Source: an uncultured Collinsella sp.
GTDB lineage: Bacteria > Actinomycetota > Coriobacteriia > Coriobacteriales > Coriobacteriaceae
Reading direction: 5' to 3'
Assembly: GCA_934668695.1 (NCBI GenBank)
Contig: CAKUOD010000010.1
Location: 1-64,000 of the forward strand
Length of the DNA stretch: 64,000 nt
Shown piece after piece: positions 1 through 9,579 of the stretch. A program made the position numbers and the translations under genes. Each line of letters starts with the position of its first letter. The first letter of the stretch is position 1. Below the pieces are notes generated by a model. That model saw only the letters and a list, made by a program, of their open reading frames with translations. It was not told the origin of the DNA and made no database searches.

Positions 1-54
1 TCTTACCAACAAGTACCTCGGACTCTCCGGGTCAAAGACCTCGCGTTCACATAG
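1..54 (+). other. possible 3' end of an upstream gene, unresolved
   Basis: The first frame reads 17 codons and then TAG at 52-54, twelve bases before a strong plus-strand terminator hairpin. That spacing would suit the tail of a gene entering from the left. The peptide is too short to identify and its third-position GC is not distinctive, so this is only a positional inference. Confidence 0.2.
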
Positions 55-65
55 AACTTACCAAA

Positions 66-96
66 GGCGTCCTCCCCCACGGAGGGTGCCTTTTTT
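66..96 (+). terminator. Rho-independent terminator of an upstream unit
   Basis: A ten-base-pair stem (GGCGTCCTCC against GGAGGGTGCC, two G-U pairs) with loop CCCAC is followed by six T. It ends whatever is transcribed into the window from the left. Confidence 0.8.
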
Positions 97-100
97 GCAC

Positions 101-357
101 TCATTGGGGACAGACTTACATGAGTGTTTGCAGATGTCAAAGGAATCATAGCCCAGCTGATATGCCTTGAAGCTTGACCAGCGGTACGCATCGAGCGAGT
201 CGAGCGCGCCTTTCACAGGATTGAGATGGATATAATCGAGCAACTGCACCGCCTGCGTGTCCGACTCGACCGCGACCCGCGAATAGCGATTATCAAACAG
301 GTGGCCCGTTCTCCCCGTTTTCCCATTGAAATACTCATGTAAGTCTGTCCCCAATGA
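101..357. repeat. 257-bp element bounded by 25-bp perfect inverted repeats
   Basis: Bases 101-125 and 333-357 are exact reverse complements. Each arm carries the core GGGGACAGACTTACATG. The interior codes, in the minus direction, for part of a REP-associated transposase. The structure resembles a non-autonomous foldback or MITE-like remnant of such an element. No target-site duplication is evident at the edges. Confidence 0.65.
125..354 (-). pseudogene. REP-associated tyrosine transposase (Y1_Tnp/IS200-like) fragment
   Basis: A 98-codon open frame (58-354) contains a segment typical of Y1/IS200-like REP-associated transposases: an EYFNGKTGRTGHLFDNRYS stretch, then YIHLNPVKGAL and YRWSSFKAY. 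In these proteins the HUH (His-x-His) motif lies N-terminal to this region; it is missing here, as is most of the C-terminus, so the fragment cannot be active. The open frame continues beyond the inverted repeat into the upstream terminator, where similarity to the family stops. It lies inside the 25-bp inverted repeats described at 101-357. It is most likely a decayed copy of an element whose terminal motif recurs at 60482-60520. Confidence 0.7.
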
Positions 358-388
358 GCGGGGCGATGCACTGGCAGATAGTTTTAGT

Positions 389-418
389 TAAAACGCTTCA
401 GTTTATTGAAGCGTTTTA
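389..418. promoter_or_regulatory. Twin inverted LacI-type operator half-sites upstream of adhE
   Basis: TAAAACGCTTCA (389-400) and its exact reverse complement (407-418) are separated by GTTTAT. Each 12-mer has a central CG with A/T-rich flanks, as in operators of the LacI/GalR/CcpA family. The pair is centred about 73 bases upstream of the inferred transcription start, a position more compatible with activation or upstream looping than with simple promoter blocking. The same core lies at 24319-24330. No regulator gene is present in the window. Confidence 0.55.
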
Positions 419-461
419 GTGTGCCTTTTAGAGGAATCTGACCGTTCGCCGAATAATTTCT

Positions 462-470
462 TGCTATCAT
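462..470 (+). promoter_or_regulatory. Extended -10 promoter of adhE
   Basis: TGCTATCAT gives an extended -10 (TGC plus TATCAT). No good -35 hexamer stands 16-18 bases upstream, consistent with an activated or extended -10 promoter. Start of transcription is expected near 477, about 34 bases before the ATG. Confidence 0.55.
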
Positions 471-510
471 GCAAGGCGTAGGGTAAATCTCCGATCGCAA
501 GGAGACACAA

Positions 511-3159
511 ATGGTGAAAAAGTCACCGGAAAACACTACTCCCGCAATTGTGGACAACGTAGAGGCGCTTGAGGCTAAGCTCGCTCAGATGCGAGAGGCC
601 CAGGCGCTTTTTGCTACGTACACGCAGGAGCAGGTCGACAAGATCTTCTATGAGGCCGCCATGGCCGCCAACAAGGCTCGTATCCCGTTGGCGAAGATGG
701 CCATCGAGGAGACCGGCCGCGGCGTTCTTGAGGACAAGGTCATCAAGAACCACTACGCCGCAGAGTACATCTACAACGCTTACAAGAACACCAAGACCTG
801 TGGCGTTCTGGAGCGCGACGAGGCTTACGGCATCACCAAGATCGCCGAGCCCATCGGCATCGTGGGCGCCGTCATCCCGACGACCAACCCCACCTCCACC
901 GCGATCTTCAAGACGCTGATCAGCCTGAAGACCCGCAACGCCATCATCATCTCCCCGCACCCGGCAGCCGCCAAGTGCACCATCGCCGCCGCCAAGCTCG
1001 TGCTTGACGCCGCCGTCAAGGCCGGCGCCCCCGAGGGCATCATCGGCTGGGTCGATGTCCCCTCCATTGAGCTGACCAACATGGTCATGCGCGACGTCGA
1101 CATCATCCTCGCCACCGGTGGCCCGGGCATGGTCAAGGCCGCCTACTCCTCGGGCAAGCCCGCCCTGGGCGTTGGCGCCGGTAACACCCCGGTCGTCATC
1201 GACGACACCGCCGACGTGCTGCTCGCCGTCAACTCCATCATTCACTCCAAGACCTTCGACAACGGCATGATCTGCGCTTCCGAGCAGTCCGTGACCGTCA
1301 TCGACACCATCTATGACCAGGTTAAGGCCGAGTTCCAGAAGCGCGGCTGCTACTTCGTCAAGCAGGGTGCCGAGATGGAGGCCCTGCGTGCCGCCATGTT
1401 CAAGAACGGCGCTCTCGATCACCGCATCCCCGGCATGGCCGCTGCCAAGATCGCCGAGCTCGCCGGCATCGAGGTTCCCGCCAAGACCAAGATCCTGATC
1501 GCCGAGGTCACCTCCACCGACCCCGCCAAGGAGGAGTTCTCCCACGAGAAGCTCTCCCCGGTCCTGGCCATGTACCATGCCAAGGACTTCCAGGAGGCCG
1601 TCGACAAGGCCGAGCACCTGGTGCTCGCCGGTGGCCCGGGCCACACCGCCTCTCTGTACGTGCACCCCGCCCAGGCCGAGAAGATCAGCCTATTCGAGCA
1701 CGTCATGAAGGCCTGCCGTATCGTCATCAACACCCCGTCCTCGCACGGTGGCATCGGTGACCTGTACAACTTTGGCATGAAGCCGTCTCTGACCCTGGGC
1801 TGCGGCTCCTGGGGCGGCAACTCCGTCTCCGAGAACGTTGGGGTGAAGCACTTGATCAACGTTAAGACTGTGGCCGAGCGCCGTGAGAACATGCTGTGGT
1901 TCCGCGCTCCCGAGAAGGTCTACTTCAAGAAGGGTTCCACGCCCGTCGCCCTCGACGAGCTCGGTACCGTCATGGGCAAGAAGCGCGCCTTCATCGTCAC
2001 CGACCAGTTCCTCTTCAAGAATGGCAACACCCGCGCCATCGAGGCCAAGCTCGACGAGATGGGCATCGCCCACGACTGCTTCTACGACGTCGAGCCCGAT
2101 CCGTCGCTGCAGTGCGCACGTCGCGGCGCCAAGCAGATGGCTCTCTTTGAGCCTGACGTGATCATCGCCGTCGGCGGTGGCTCCGCTATGGACGCCGGCA
2201 AGATCATGTGGATGATGTACGAGCACCCCGAGTGCAAGTTTGAGGACATGGCCATGGACTTCATGGACATCCGCAAGCGTATCTTCACCTTCCCCGAGAT
2301 GGGCAAGAAGGCCTACTTCGTCGCCGTCCCGACCTCTTCGGGTACCGGCTCCGAGTGCACGCCGTTTGCCATCATCACCGACAAGGAGACCGGCATCAAG
2401 TGGCCGCTCGCCGACTACGCGCTGCTCCCCAACATGGCTATCGTTGACGCCGACAACTGCATGACCGCCCCGCGCGGCCTGACCGCTGCCTCCGGCATCG
2501 ACGTCATGACCCACGCCATCGAGTCCTACGTCTCCATCATGGCTTCCGACTACACCAAGGGCCTCTCCGAGCGCGCTGCTAAGCTCGTCTTCGAGAACCT
2601 GCCCTCCAGCTTCACGAACGGCGCCAAGGACCCGCATGCCCGCGAGGAGATGCACAACGCCTCCTGCATGGCCGGTATGGCCTTCGCCAACGCCTTCCTG
2701 GGCCTCAACCACTCCATGGCTCACAAGCTCGGCGCTTTCCATCACCTGCCCCACGGCCTCGCCAACGCCGTCATCCTGACCCGCGTCATGCGCTACAACG
2801 CCGCCGAGGCTCCCGTCAAGATGGGTACCTTCTCCCAGTATCCTTACCCCAACGCACTGCACAACTACGCCGAGATGGCCAAGTACTGCGGCATCGAGGG
2901 CAAGGACGACAAGGAGGTCTTCGAGAACTTCATCACGAAGCTCGAGGAGCTCAAGGACTTCATCGGCGTCAAGAAGACCATCGCCGACTACGGTGTTGAC
3001 GAGCAGTACTTCCTCGACACCCTCGACGAGATGACCGAGCAGGCATTCAACGACCAGTGCACCGGCGCCAACCCGCGCTACCCGCTCATGAGCGAGATCA
3101 AGGAGCTCTACCTGGACGCCTACTACGGCCGCGAGCCTCAGGACTACGCCGTCTGCTAG
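511..3159 (+). CDS. adhE: Bifunctional acetaldehyde-CoA/alcohol dehydrogenase AdhE
   Basis: Reduces acetyl-CoA to acetaldehyde and then to ethanol with NADH, disposing of reductant during fermentation. At 882 residues it has the family length. The N-terminal aldehyde dehydrogenase half shows the catalytic cysteine in DNGMICASEQS (Cys255) and a Rossmann segment near 195-225. The C-terminal iron-dependent alcohol dehydrogenase half shows GGGSAMDAGK, SSGTGSECTPF and the metal-binding histidines in NHSMAHKLGAFHHLPHG (about 733-749). AAGGAG stands six bases before the ATG. The gene is monocistronic between its own promoter and a hairpin at 3177. AdhE of this kind usually forms spirosomes; that is family knowledge, not visible here. 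Confidence 0.97.
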   Translation: MVKKSPENTTPAIVDNVEALEAKLAQMREAQALFATYTQEQVDKIFYEAAMAANKARIPLAKMAIEETGRGVLEDKVIKNHYAAEYIYNAYKNTKTCGVLERDEAYGITKIAEPIGIVGAVIPTTNPTSTAIFKTLISLKTRNAIIISPHPAAAKCTIAAAKLVLDAAVKAGAPEGIIGWVDVPSIELTNMVMRDVDIILATGGPGMVKAAYSSGKPALGVGAGNTPVVIDDTADVLLAVNSIIHSKTFDNGMICASEQSVTVIDTIYDQVKAEFQKRGCYFVKQGAEMEALRAAMFKNGALDHRIPGMAAAKIAELAGIEVPAKTKILIAEVTSTDPAKEEFSHEKLSPVLAMYHAKDFQEAVDKAEHLVLAGGPGHTASLYVHPAQAEKISLFEHVMKACRIVINTPSSHGGIGDLYNFGMKPSLTLGCGSWGGNSVSENVGVKHLINVKTVAERRENMLWFRAPEKVYFKKGSTPVALDELGTVMGKKRAFIVTDQFLFKNGNTRAIEAKLDEMGIAHDCFYDVEPDPSLQCARRGAKQMALFEPDVIIAVGGGSAMDAGKIMWMMYEHPECKFEDMAMDFMDIRKRIFTFPEMGKKAYFVAVPTSSGTGSECTPFAIITDKETGIKWPLADYALLPNMAIVDADNCMTAPRGLTAASGIDVMTHAIESYVSIMASDYTKGLSERAAKLVFENLPSSFTNGAKDPHAREEMHNASCMAGMAFANAFLGLNHSMAHKLGAFHHLPHGLANAVILTRVMRYNAAEAPVKMGTFSQYPYPNALHNYAEMAKYCGIEGKDDKEVFENFITKLEELKDFIGVKKTIADYGVDEQYFLDTLDEMTEQAFNDQCTGANPRYPLMSEIKELYLDAYYGREPQDYAVC

Positions 3160-3176
3160 TTTTAGCACGGTTTTTA

Positions 3177-3215
3177 ACGGCGGGGGTGCACGGGTGTTTC
3201 ACACACCCCCGCCGT
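3177..3215 (+). terminator. Terminator after adhE
   Basis: A perfect twelve-base-pair GC-rich stem (ACGGCGGGGGTG with CACCCCCGCCGT) closes a 15-base loop 17 bases after the adhE stop. The following T-tract is poor (CGCTTCT), so termination may be partial. Confidence 0.6.
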
Positions 3216-3247
3216 CGCTTCTATCGCATCGTTGAAAGGATGCAACC

Positions 3248-4012
3248 ATGCTGCTACCCGATTCCAAGACCGAGCTCGTCCGCCGTGGCAACAAGGTCGT
3301 TTACGACCTGGGCGACAAGATCGTCAAGGTCTTTAACGAGACCAAGCCTGTCTCCGACGTGTTCAACGAGGCTTTGAATCTTGCCCGCATCAATGAGTGC
3401 GGCATCCGCAGCCCCAAGGCTCTCGAGGTTTCCCAGCTCGAGAACGCCAACGGCTGGGCGCTCGTGACCGAGAAGGTTCCGGGCACCACCCTTGCCGAGA
3501 AGATGACTGCCGAGCCCCAGCGCTTTGGTGAGTACCTCGAGATGTTCGTCGACCTTCAGATTGAAATCCACGGCTACACCTCCCCGCTGCTCAACCGTCA
3601 GCGCGACAAGTTCGCCCGCATGATCGACAGCCTTGATCAGCTCAATGCCACCACGCGCTACAACCTTCAGGAGCGTCTGGACGGCATGACCAAGGAGTTC
3701 AAGGTCTGCCACGGCGACTTCAACCCCTCCAACGTCATCGTCGGCGACGACGGCCAGCTCTATGTGTGCGACTGGGCACACGCCACCCAGGGCTCCCCTG
3801 CTGCCGACGTTGCCACCACCTACCTGCTCTTCGCCCTCAACAGCAAGGACCAGGCTGAGGCCTACCTGGAGCTCTACTGCGACCGCGCCGACATGCCCAT
3901 GCAGGTCGTGCGTCAGTGGACGAGCATCGTCGCCGCTTCCGAGCTCGCTCGTAAGCGCAACGTGAACGATGAGTTCCTGAAGAACTGGATCGACGTCGTC
4001 GATTATCAGTAA
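3248..4012 (+). CDS. Phosphotransferase of the aminoglycoside/choline kinase-like (APH) family
   Basis: A 254-residue protein-kinase-fold phosphotransferase. It shows a degenerate nucleotide-binding N-lobe, the catalytic loop VCHGDFNPSN (His155-Gly-Asp157 with the following Asn) and the metal-binding Asp in VCDWAHA near 175. The family phosphorylates small hydroxylated molecules such as choline, aminoglycosides or sugars; the substrate cannot be told from sequence. AAAGGA lies eight bases before the ATG. It follows adhE by 88 bases but a hairpin separates them, and it is closed by its own terminator at 4045. Nothing links it to antibiotic resistance; in a core context a metabolic substrate is more likely. 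Confidence 0.8.
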   Translation: MLLPDSKTELVRRGNKVVYDLGDKIVKVFNETKPVSDVFNEALNLARINECGIRSPKALEVSQLENANGWALVTEKVPGTTLAEKMTAEPQRFGEYLEMFVDLQIEIHGYTSPLLNRQRDKFARMIDSLDQLNATTRYNLQERLDGMTKEFKVCHGDFNPSNVIVGDDGQLYVCDWAHATQGSPAADVATTYLLFALNSKDQAEAYLELYCDRADMPMQVVRQWTSIVAASELARKRNVNDEFLKNWIDVVDYQ

Positions 4013-4044
4013 TATCTGAGCGATTTATTTCGCATCGGAGGCAC

Positions 4045-4089
4045 AAGGAAAAACCCCGCAGCTCATATGGGCTGTGGGGTTTTCCTTTT
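4045..4089 (+). terminator. Terminator after the phosphotransferase gene
   Basis: AAGGAAAAACCCCGCAGC pairs with GCTGTGGGGTTTTCCTT across a short loop, and the right arm runs into TTTT. The A-rich left arm makes it plausibly bidirectional between convergent units. Confidence 0.85.
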
Positions 4090-4110
4090 AGAGTTTGAGT
4101 ATGCCGGTGT

Positions 4111-4153
4111 AAAAAAGGCCCCGCATCTCCCCGATCTGGAGAAATGCGGGGCC
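4111..4153 (-). terminator. Terminator of the pyrH-proS operon
   Basis: On the minus strand ATGCGGGGCC pairs with GGCCCCGCAT (with further pairing inside) and is followed by T6. It lies 34 bases past the proS stop and ends the long pyrH-to-proS unit. Confidence 0.85.
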
Positions 4154-4186
4154 GTCCCGTAATGCAGCTATCGGCGATGCCGTCGA

Positions 4187-5908
<1,722 letters not shown>

Positions 5909-6991
5909 TTATTTCTCCTCAATAAGCTTGTCGACCTCGGCCATAAGCGCGTCGACAATTTGATCCTCAGCTACTTTACCAATGATCTGGCCATGCGAAA
6001 AGAGCAGGCCCTGACCTCGTCCGCAGGCAACGCCCAAGTCGGCATCAGATGCCTCGCCAGGGCCGTTTACGGCACATCCCATGACGGCAATCGAAAGCGG
6101 TGCGGAGTAGTTTTTAAGCCGCTCAGTGACTTCCTCGGCGATGGGAATCAGGTTGACCTGGCAGCGAGCGCACGTGGGACACGAAACGATCTCGGGACCA
6201 CGACGGCGCAGGCCCAGCGATTGCAGAATTCCCCAGGCAACCGGCGGCTCCTCAACCGGATCGGCCGTAAGCGATACGCGCATGGTATCGCCGATGCCCT
6301 CAGAAAGCAGGATACCCAAGCCCACGGAGCTCTTGATGGTGCCCTGCAGCTTGGTACCTGCCTCGGTCACACCCAGATGAAGCGGAACGTGGGGAATCTC
6401 ACGCGACAGCGCGCGATAGGTATCGAGCGTCGTTTGCACGCTATGGGCCTTGGCAGAAAGCACAATGTTGGTAAAGCCACGGTCCTCAAAGTGCCTGACG
6501 AAGCGCTCGCTCGACATCACGAGCTTTTCGGGTTGCGTAAGGTCTTCGCGCTCGGCGATGTCCCGCTCAAGCGAACCGGCATTGACGCCAATACGAATCG
6601 CACAACCCGCTGCACCCGCGGCGTCGATTACCGCGTCGACCTTGGCCCAATCGCCGATATTGCCAGGATTGATGCGCAGCTTGGCGGCACCGGCCTCAAC
6701 GGCGCCAATGGCGAGCTTATGGTTAAAGTGGATGTCCGCGACAATCGGCACCGGAGACTCGGCGCAGATGGTACGGAAGCCCTCAAGCGCGGCCTCGGTG
6801 GGCACGCTCACGCGCACGATATCGCAGCCCGCCTGCGCCAACGCACGCACCTGCGCAAGCGTCGTCTGGGCGTCGGCGGTATCGGTGCAGGTCATGGACT
6901 GAACCACGACCGGCGCGCCGCCACCGATCTGCACGTCGCCCACGTACACAGGGCGCGTCAGCTCGCGGGGCAAAGGATGGGATAAAGACAA
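5909..6991 (-). CDS. ispG: 4-hydroxy-3-methylbut-2-enyl diphosphate synthase (IspG/GcpE)
   Basis: Iron-sulfur enzyme of the penultimate MEP-pathway step, converting MEcPP to HMBPP. The [4Fe-4S] cysteines are seen in SCPTCARCQ and in GCAVNGPGE, and the TIM-barrel part begins with VQSMTCTDTAD. I chose the TTG at 6991 because GGGGAG stands eight bases upstream and the protein then starts directly before the conserved RPVYVGDV segment (360 residues). An ATG at 7078 would add 29 non-homologous residues and overlap rseP by 74 bases. With dxr two genes upstream, this operon carries two MEP steps. Confidence 0.95.
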   Translation of the reverse strand: MSLSHPLPRELTRPVYVGDVQIGGGAPVVVQSMTCTDTADAQTTLAQVRALAQAGCDIVRVSVPTEAALEGFRTICAESPVPIVADIHFNHKLAIGAVEAGAAKLRINPGNIGDWAKVDAVIDAAGAAGCAIRIGVNAGSLERDIAEREDLTQPEKLVMSSERFVRHFEDRGFTNIVLSAKAHSVQTTLDTYRALSREIPHVPLHLGVTEAGTKLQGTIKSSVGLGILLSEGIGDTMRVSLTADPVEEPPVAWGILQSLGLRRRGPEIVSCPTCARCQVNLIPIAEEVTERLKNYSAPLSIAVMGCAVNGPGEASDADLGVACGRGQGLLFSHGQIIGKVAEDQIVDALMAEVDKLIEEK

Positions 6992-7004
6992 TCCAAACAC
7001 TCCC

Positions 7005-8366
7005 CTACAGAATAAATCGAAGGATGTCGGAACGAAGCATATAGACAAACAGCAACGCAAAGAGCGCGATGCCCACATAGCTCACGATCGTCTGGACCTT
7101 GAGCGGCAGCTCGCGACCGGCAATCTTTTGAATGATCTCGATGACCAGCTTGCCGCCGTCGAGCGGCGGGATGGGCAGCAGGTTCATAAAGCCCAGAGAG
7201 AACGAAATGAGCGCGGCAAACGAAAGGAATGTGACGGGGCCGGCAGCGGCCGCCTGCGAAGACATGACGCTGATGCCCACAATAGAGGTGGACTGATCGA
7301 GAATCTCCATCGTATGCTGCGGCTGCAGTAAGCGCATCACGCCCTCCGCCGTCTGCACGACATAGGAGAAGGACAGGCGAGCCGACATGATGGGGTCCAA
7401 ACGGACCACCTGCGTAGAGGCATATACGCCCAATCGCTCGTCCTCTTTGAGCGCAACCGAGGTCGAATGTTGCTTGCCGTCGCGCTCGTACTCAATGGCG
7501 ATATCGTCCCTACCGGCAGCCTTCCCAATGGCATCATAAACGTCCATCCAGGTAGAGCACGATGCACCGTCGACCGAAAGAATCGCGTCGCCGGCTTGGA
7601 TGCCTGCCTTGGCGGCGATTGAACCCTCGTCGACCTGACCGATCACGTTGGTATCCACCGGCACGGTGACACCCGCGATGGAATAGATGCTCATAAGAAG
7701 CAAAAAGCCCGTCAGAATATTGACGATAATGCCCGCGAGCAGCATAAAGGCACGCTTGAGAAAACCCTGGCCCAAATAGGTATGCGAACGCTCCTGTGCA
7801 AGGAACTCGGCCTCACTACACGGCAGCTCCCACACATCGCCCTCGGCAGTCGCCTGCTCGCGATCGAACCGGCGGCCGTCAAAGGTGGTATAGCCCGCCG
7901 CATCACGCGGCAGGGTCTGGTACTTGGTGGGATAGTAGCTGGGCGAAGGCTTCTCCCCTTCTTCGTACCAGGGCGCGATGGAACCCAAGCCCAGCAGCAG
8001 TGCGCAAGCCTCGAGCACTTCCTCCTCGGACAGCTCGAGCTCGACAGCAAGGTCGGCCACCGTCACGCGACCATGGCGATAGATGGCCGCCAGAACGCGA
8101 TCGGCACACGAGACGTCGGTCGGGTCCATACCGCAGATGGCGGCATACCCACCCAACAGCAGCGGGGTCACACCGAACTTGGTGCCGATACGACGAGACG
8201 CATGGTGGATATCAAAGCGACACGGCAGGCCCAAAAAGAACTCGGTCACGCGGACACCGCAGGCACGCGCCGCCAAAAAGTGGCCGCCCTCATGCAAAAA
8301 CACGAGGACGGAAAGCATCAGAAGGCCCCAAAAGACCGATGAAAGAACGCTCAGAACAGTATCCAT
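7005..8366 (-). CDS. rseP: RseP-type site-2 metalloprotease with inserted winged-helix-like segment
   Basis: Membrane zinc protease of family M50 for intramembrane cleavage, typically of anti-sigma factors or signal-peptide remnants. HEGGH (25-29) lies in the first membrane helix. A PDZ domain spans about 240-320, and the second metal motif PPLDGGK lies near 401-407 before the last membrane segments. Unusually, residues about 81-135 between the HEGGH helix and the next membrane helix form a helix-rich block (RVLAAIYRHGRVTVADLAVE onward) resembling a winged helix, followed by a Tyr/Pro-rich linker. I chose ATG 8366; a TTG at 8381 in frame would touch its own AAGGA. Substrate unknown. Confidence 0.92.
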   Translation of the reverse strand: MDTVLSVLSSVFWGLLMLSVLVFLHEGGHFLAARACGVRVTEFFLGLPCRFDIHHASRRIGTKFGVTPLLLGGYAAICGMDPTDVSCADRVLAAIYRHGRVTVADLAVELELSEEEVLEACALLLGLGSIAPWYEEGEKPSPSYYPTKYQTLPRDAAGYTTFDGRRFDREQATAEGDVWELPCSEAEFLAQERSHTYLGQGFLKRAFMLLAGIIVNILTGFLLLMSIYSIAGVTVPVDTNVIGQVDEGSIAAKAGIQAGDAILSVDGASCSTWMDVYDAIGKAAGRDDIAIEYERDGKQHSTSVALKEDERLGVYASTQVVRLDPIMSARLSFSYVVQTAEGVMRLLQPQHTMEILDQSTSIVGISVMSSQAAAAGPVTFLSFAALISFSLGFMNLLPIPPLDGGKLVIEIIQKIAGRELPLKVQTIVSYVGIALFALLFVYMLRSDILRFIL

Positions 8367-8391
8367 AAATCGAAAAAGCAATCCTTATGGG

Positions 8392-9579
8392 TTAGGAACG
8401 GGTTGCGGCGAGCACCTGCGCAGCTTTTTCACGCGCCCACGCATCGATGTCGTGAAGCTGCTCAAACGAATCGACCGCCTGCATATCGTGGGCATCCATG
8501 CAGGATTCCACAATGCGATCGATATCGGTAAAGCTGCAGTCGTCGTGCAGGAAGGCATCGACGGCGACCTCGTTGGCGGCATTGAGAACGCACGGCATGG
8601 TGCCGCCCGTCTTACCGGCGCGCTCGGCCAATGCAAGGCAGCGGAAGGTATCCATGTCGGCAGCATCAAAGGTGAGCTGGCCCAGCTCGCGGAAATCGAT
8701 ACGCGGAGCCGGCGTATCCCAGCGCTCGGGATACGAGAAGGCAAACTGGATGGGAATACGCATGTCGGAAGCACCGAGATGCGCCATCACGGAGCCATCG
8801 GCGAACTCGACCATGGAGTGAATCTTGGACTGACGCTGCACGACGACGTTGATAAAGTCGAGATCACAGTCGAACAGATGCATGGCCTCGATACGCTCCA
8901 GACCCTTGTTCATAAGGGTGGCGGAGTCGATAGTGATCTTGGCACCCATAGCCCAGGTGGGATGCGCCAGGGCATCGGCACGCGTCACGCGATCGAGCTC
9001 GTCACGCGTGCGGCCAAAGAACGGGCCACCCGAGCAGGTGAGCCAAATGCAGTGGGCCTCGCGCGGGTTCTCCCCCAGATAGCACTGATAGATGGCAGAA
9101 TGCTCGGAGTCGACCGGAATAAGCTGACCTGGCTGCGCCAAAGGCATAAGCAGATCGCCGCCGACGACGAGTGACTCTTTGTTGGCCAGAGCGAGGCGCT
9201 TGTTCGAGGTCAGGGCTGCATGGCTCGCCTCGAGACCCGCCGCCCCCACAATGGCAACAAGCACGCAGTCGACATCATTGCGACATGCAAGCTCGCAGAC
9301 AGCCTGCGCACCAACGCCGAGCTCGGTGCCCACGGGCAACTCCTGCAGCACGGCGTCTTCACCATGAGCGGCATCGGCCACGGCAACCGCCGGAACCGAG
9401 AACTCACGGGCAGCCGCAACAAGCTCGGAAGTGCTGGAGTTGACGGACAGCGCCGTCACCTGAAGGCGATCGGCATGCTGACGGCATACATCGAGCGCCT
9501 GGGTGCCGATAGAACCCGTGCAGCCCAGAATAGCAACGCGGAGACGCCCATCGGGGCCATACGTCGTCTGATGAGCCAT
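8392..9579 (-). CDS. dxr: 1-deoxy-D-xylulose-5-phosphate reductoisomerase
   Basis: First committed MEP-pathway enzyme, making 2-C-methyl-D-erythritol 4-phosphate with NADPH. Seen are the dinucleotide motif ILGCTGSIGTQ (17-27), ALANKESLV, the metal-binding region VDSEHSAI and the conserved ITIDSATLMNKGLE. The 395 residues are typical. Its ATG shares one base with the cdsA stop (TAATG), indicating translational coupling in the cdsA-dxr-rseP-ispG order. Confidence 0.97.
   Translation of the reverse strand: MAHQTTYGPDGRLRVAILGCTGSIGTQALDVCRQHADRLQVTALSVNSSTSELVAAAREFSVPAVAVADAAHGEDAVLQELPVGTELGVGAQAVCELACRNDVDCVLVAIVGAAGLEASHAALTSNKRLALANKESLVVGGDLLMPLAQPGQLIPVDSEHSAIYQCYLGENPREAHCIWLTCSGGPFFGRTRDELDRVTRADALAHPTWAMGAKITIDSATLMNKGLERIEAMHLFDCDLDFINVVVQRQSKIHSMVEFADGSVMAHLGASDMRIPIQFAFSYPERWDTPAPRIDFRELGQLTFDAADMDTFRCLALAERAGKTGGTMPCVLNAANEVAVDAFLHDDCSFTDIDRIVESCMDAHDMQAVDSFEQLHDIDAWAREKAAQVLAATRS

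Noticed and set aside
1690..3168. A 492-codon minus-strand frame opposite adhE
   Set aside because: Val/Gly/Asp-rich antisense translation without motifs; adhE is certain.
3248..4012. Antibiotic resistance by aminoglycoside phosphotransferase
   Set aside because: Only the general phosphotransferase fold is visible; no mobile context and no substrate-specific motif.
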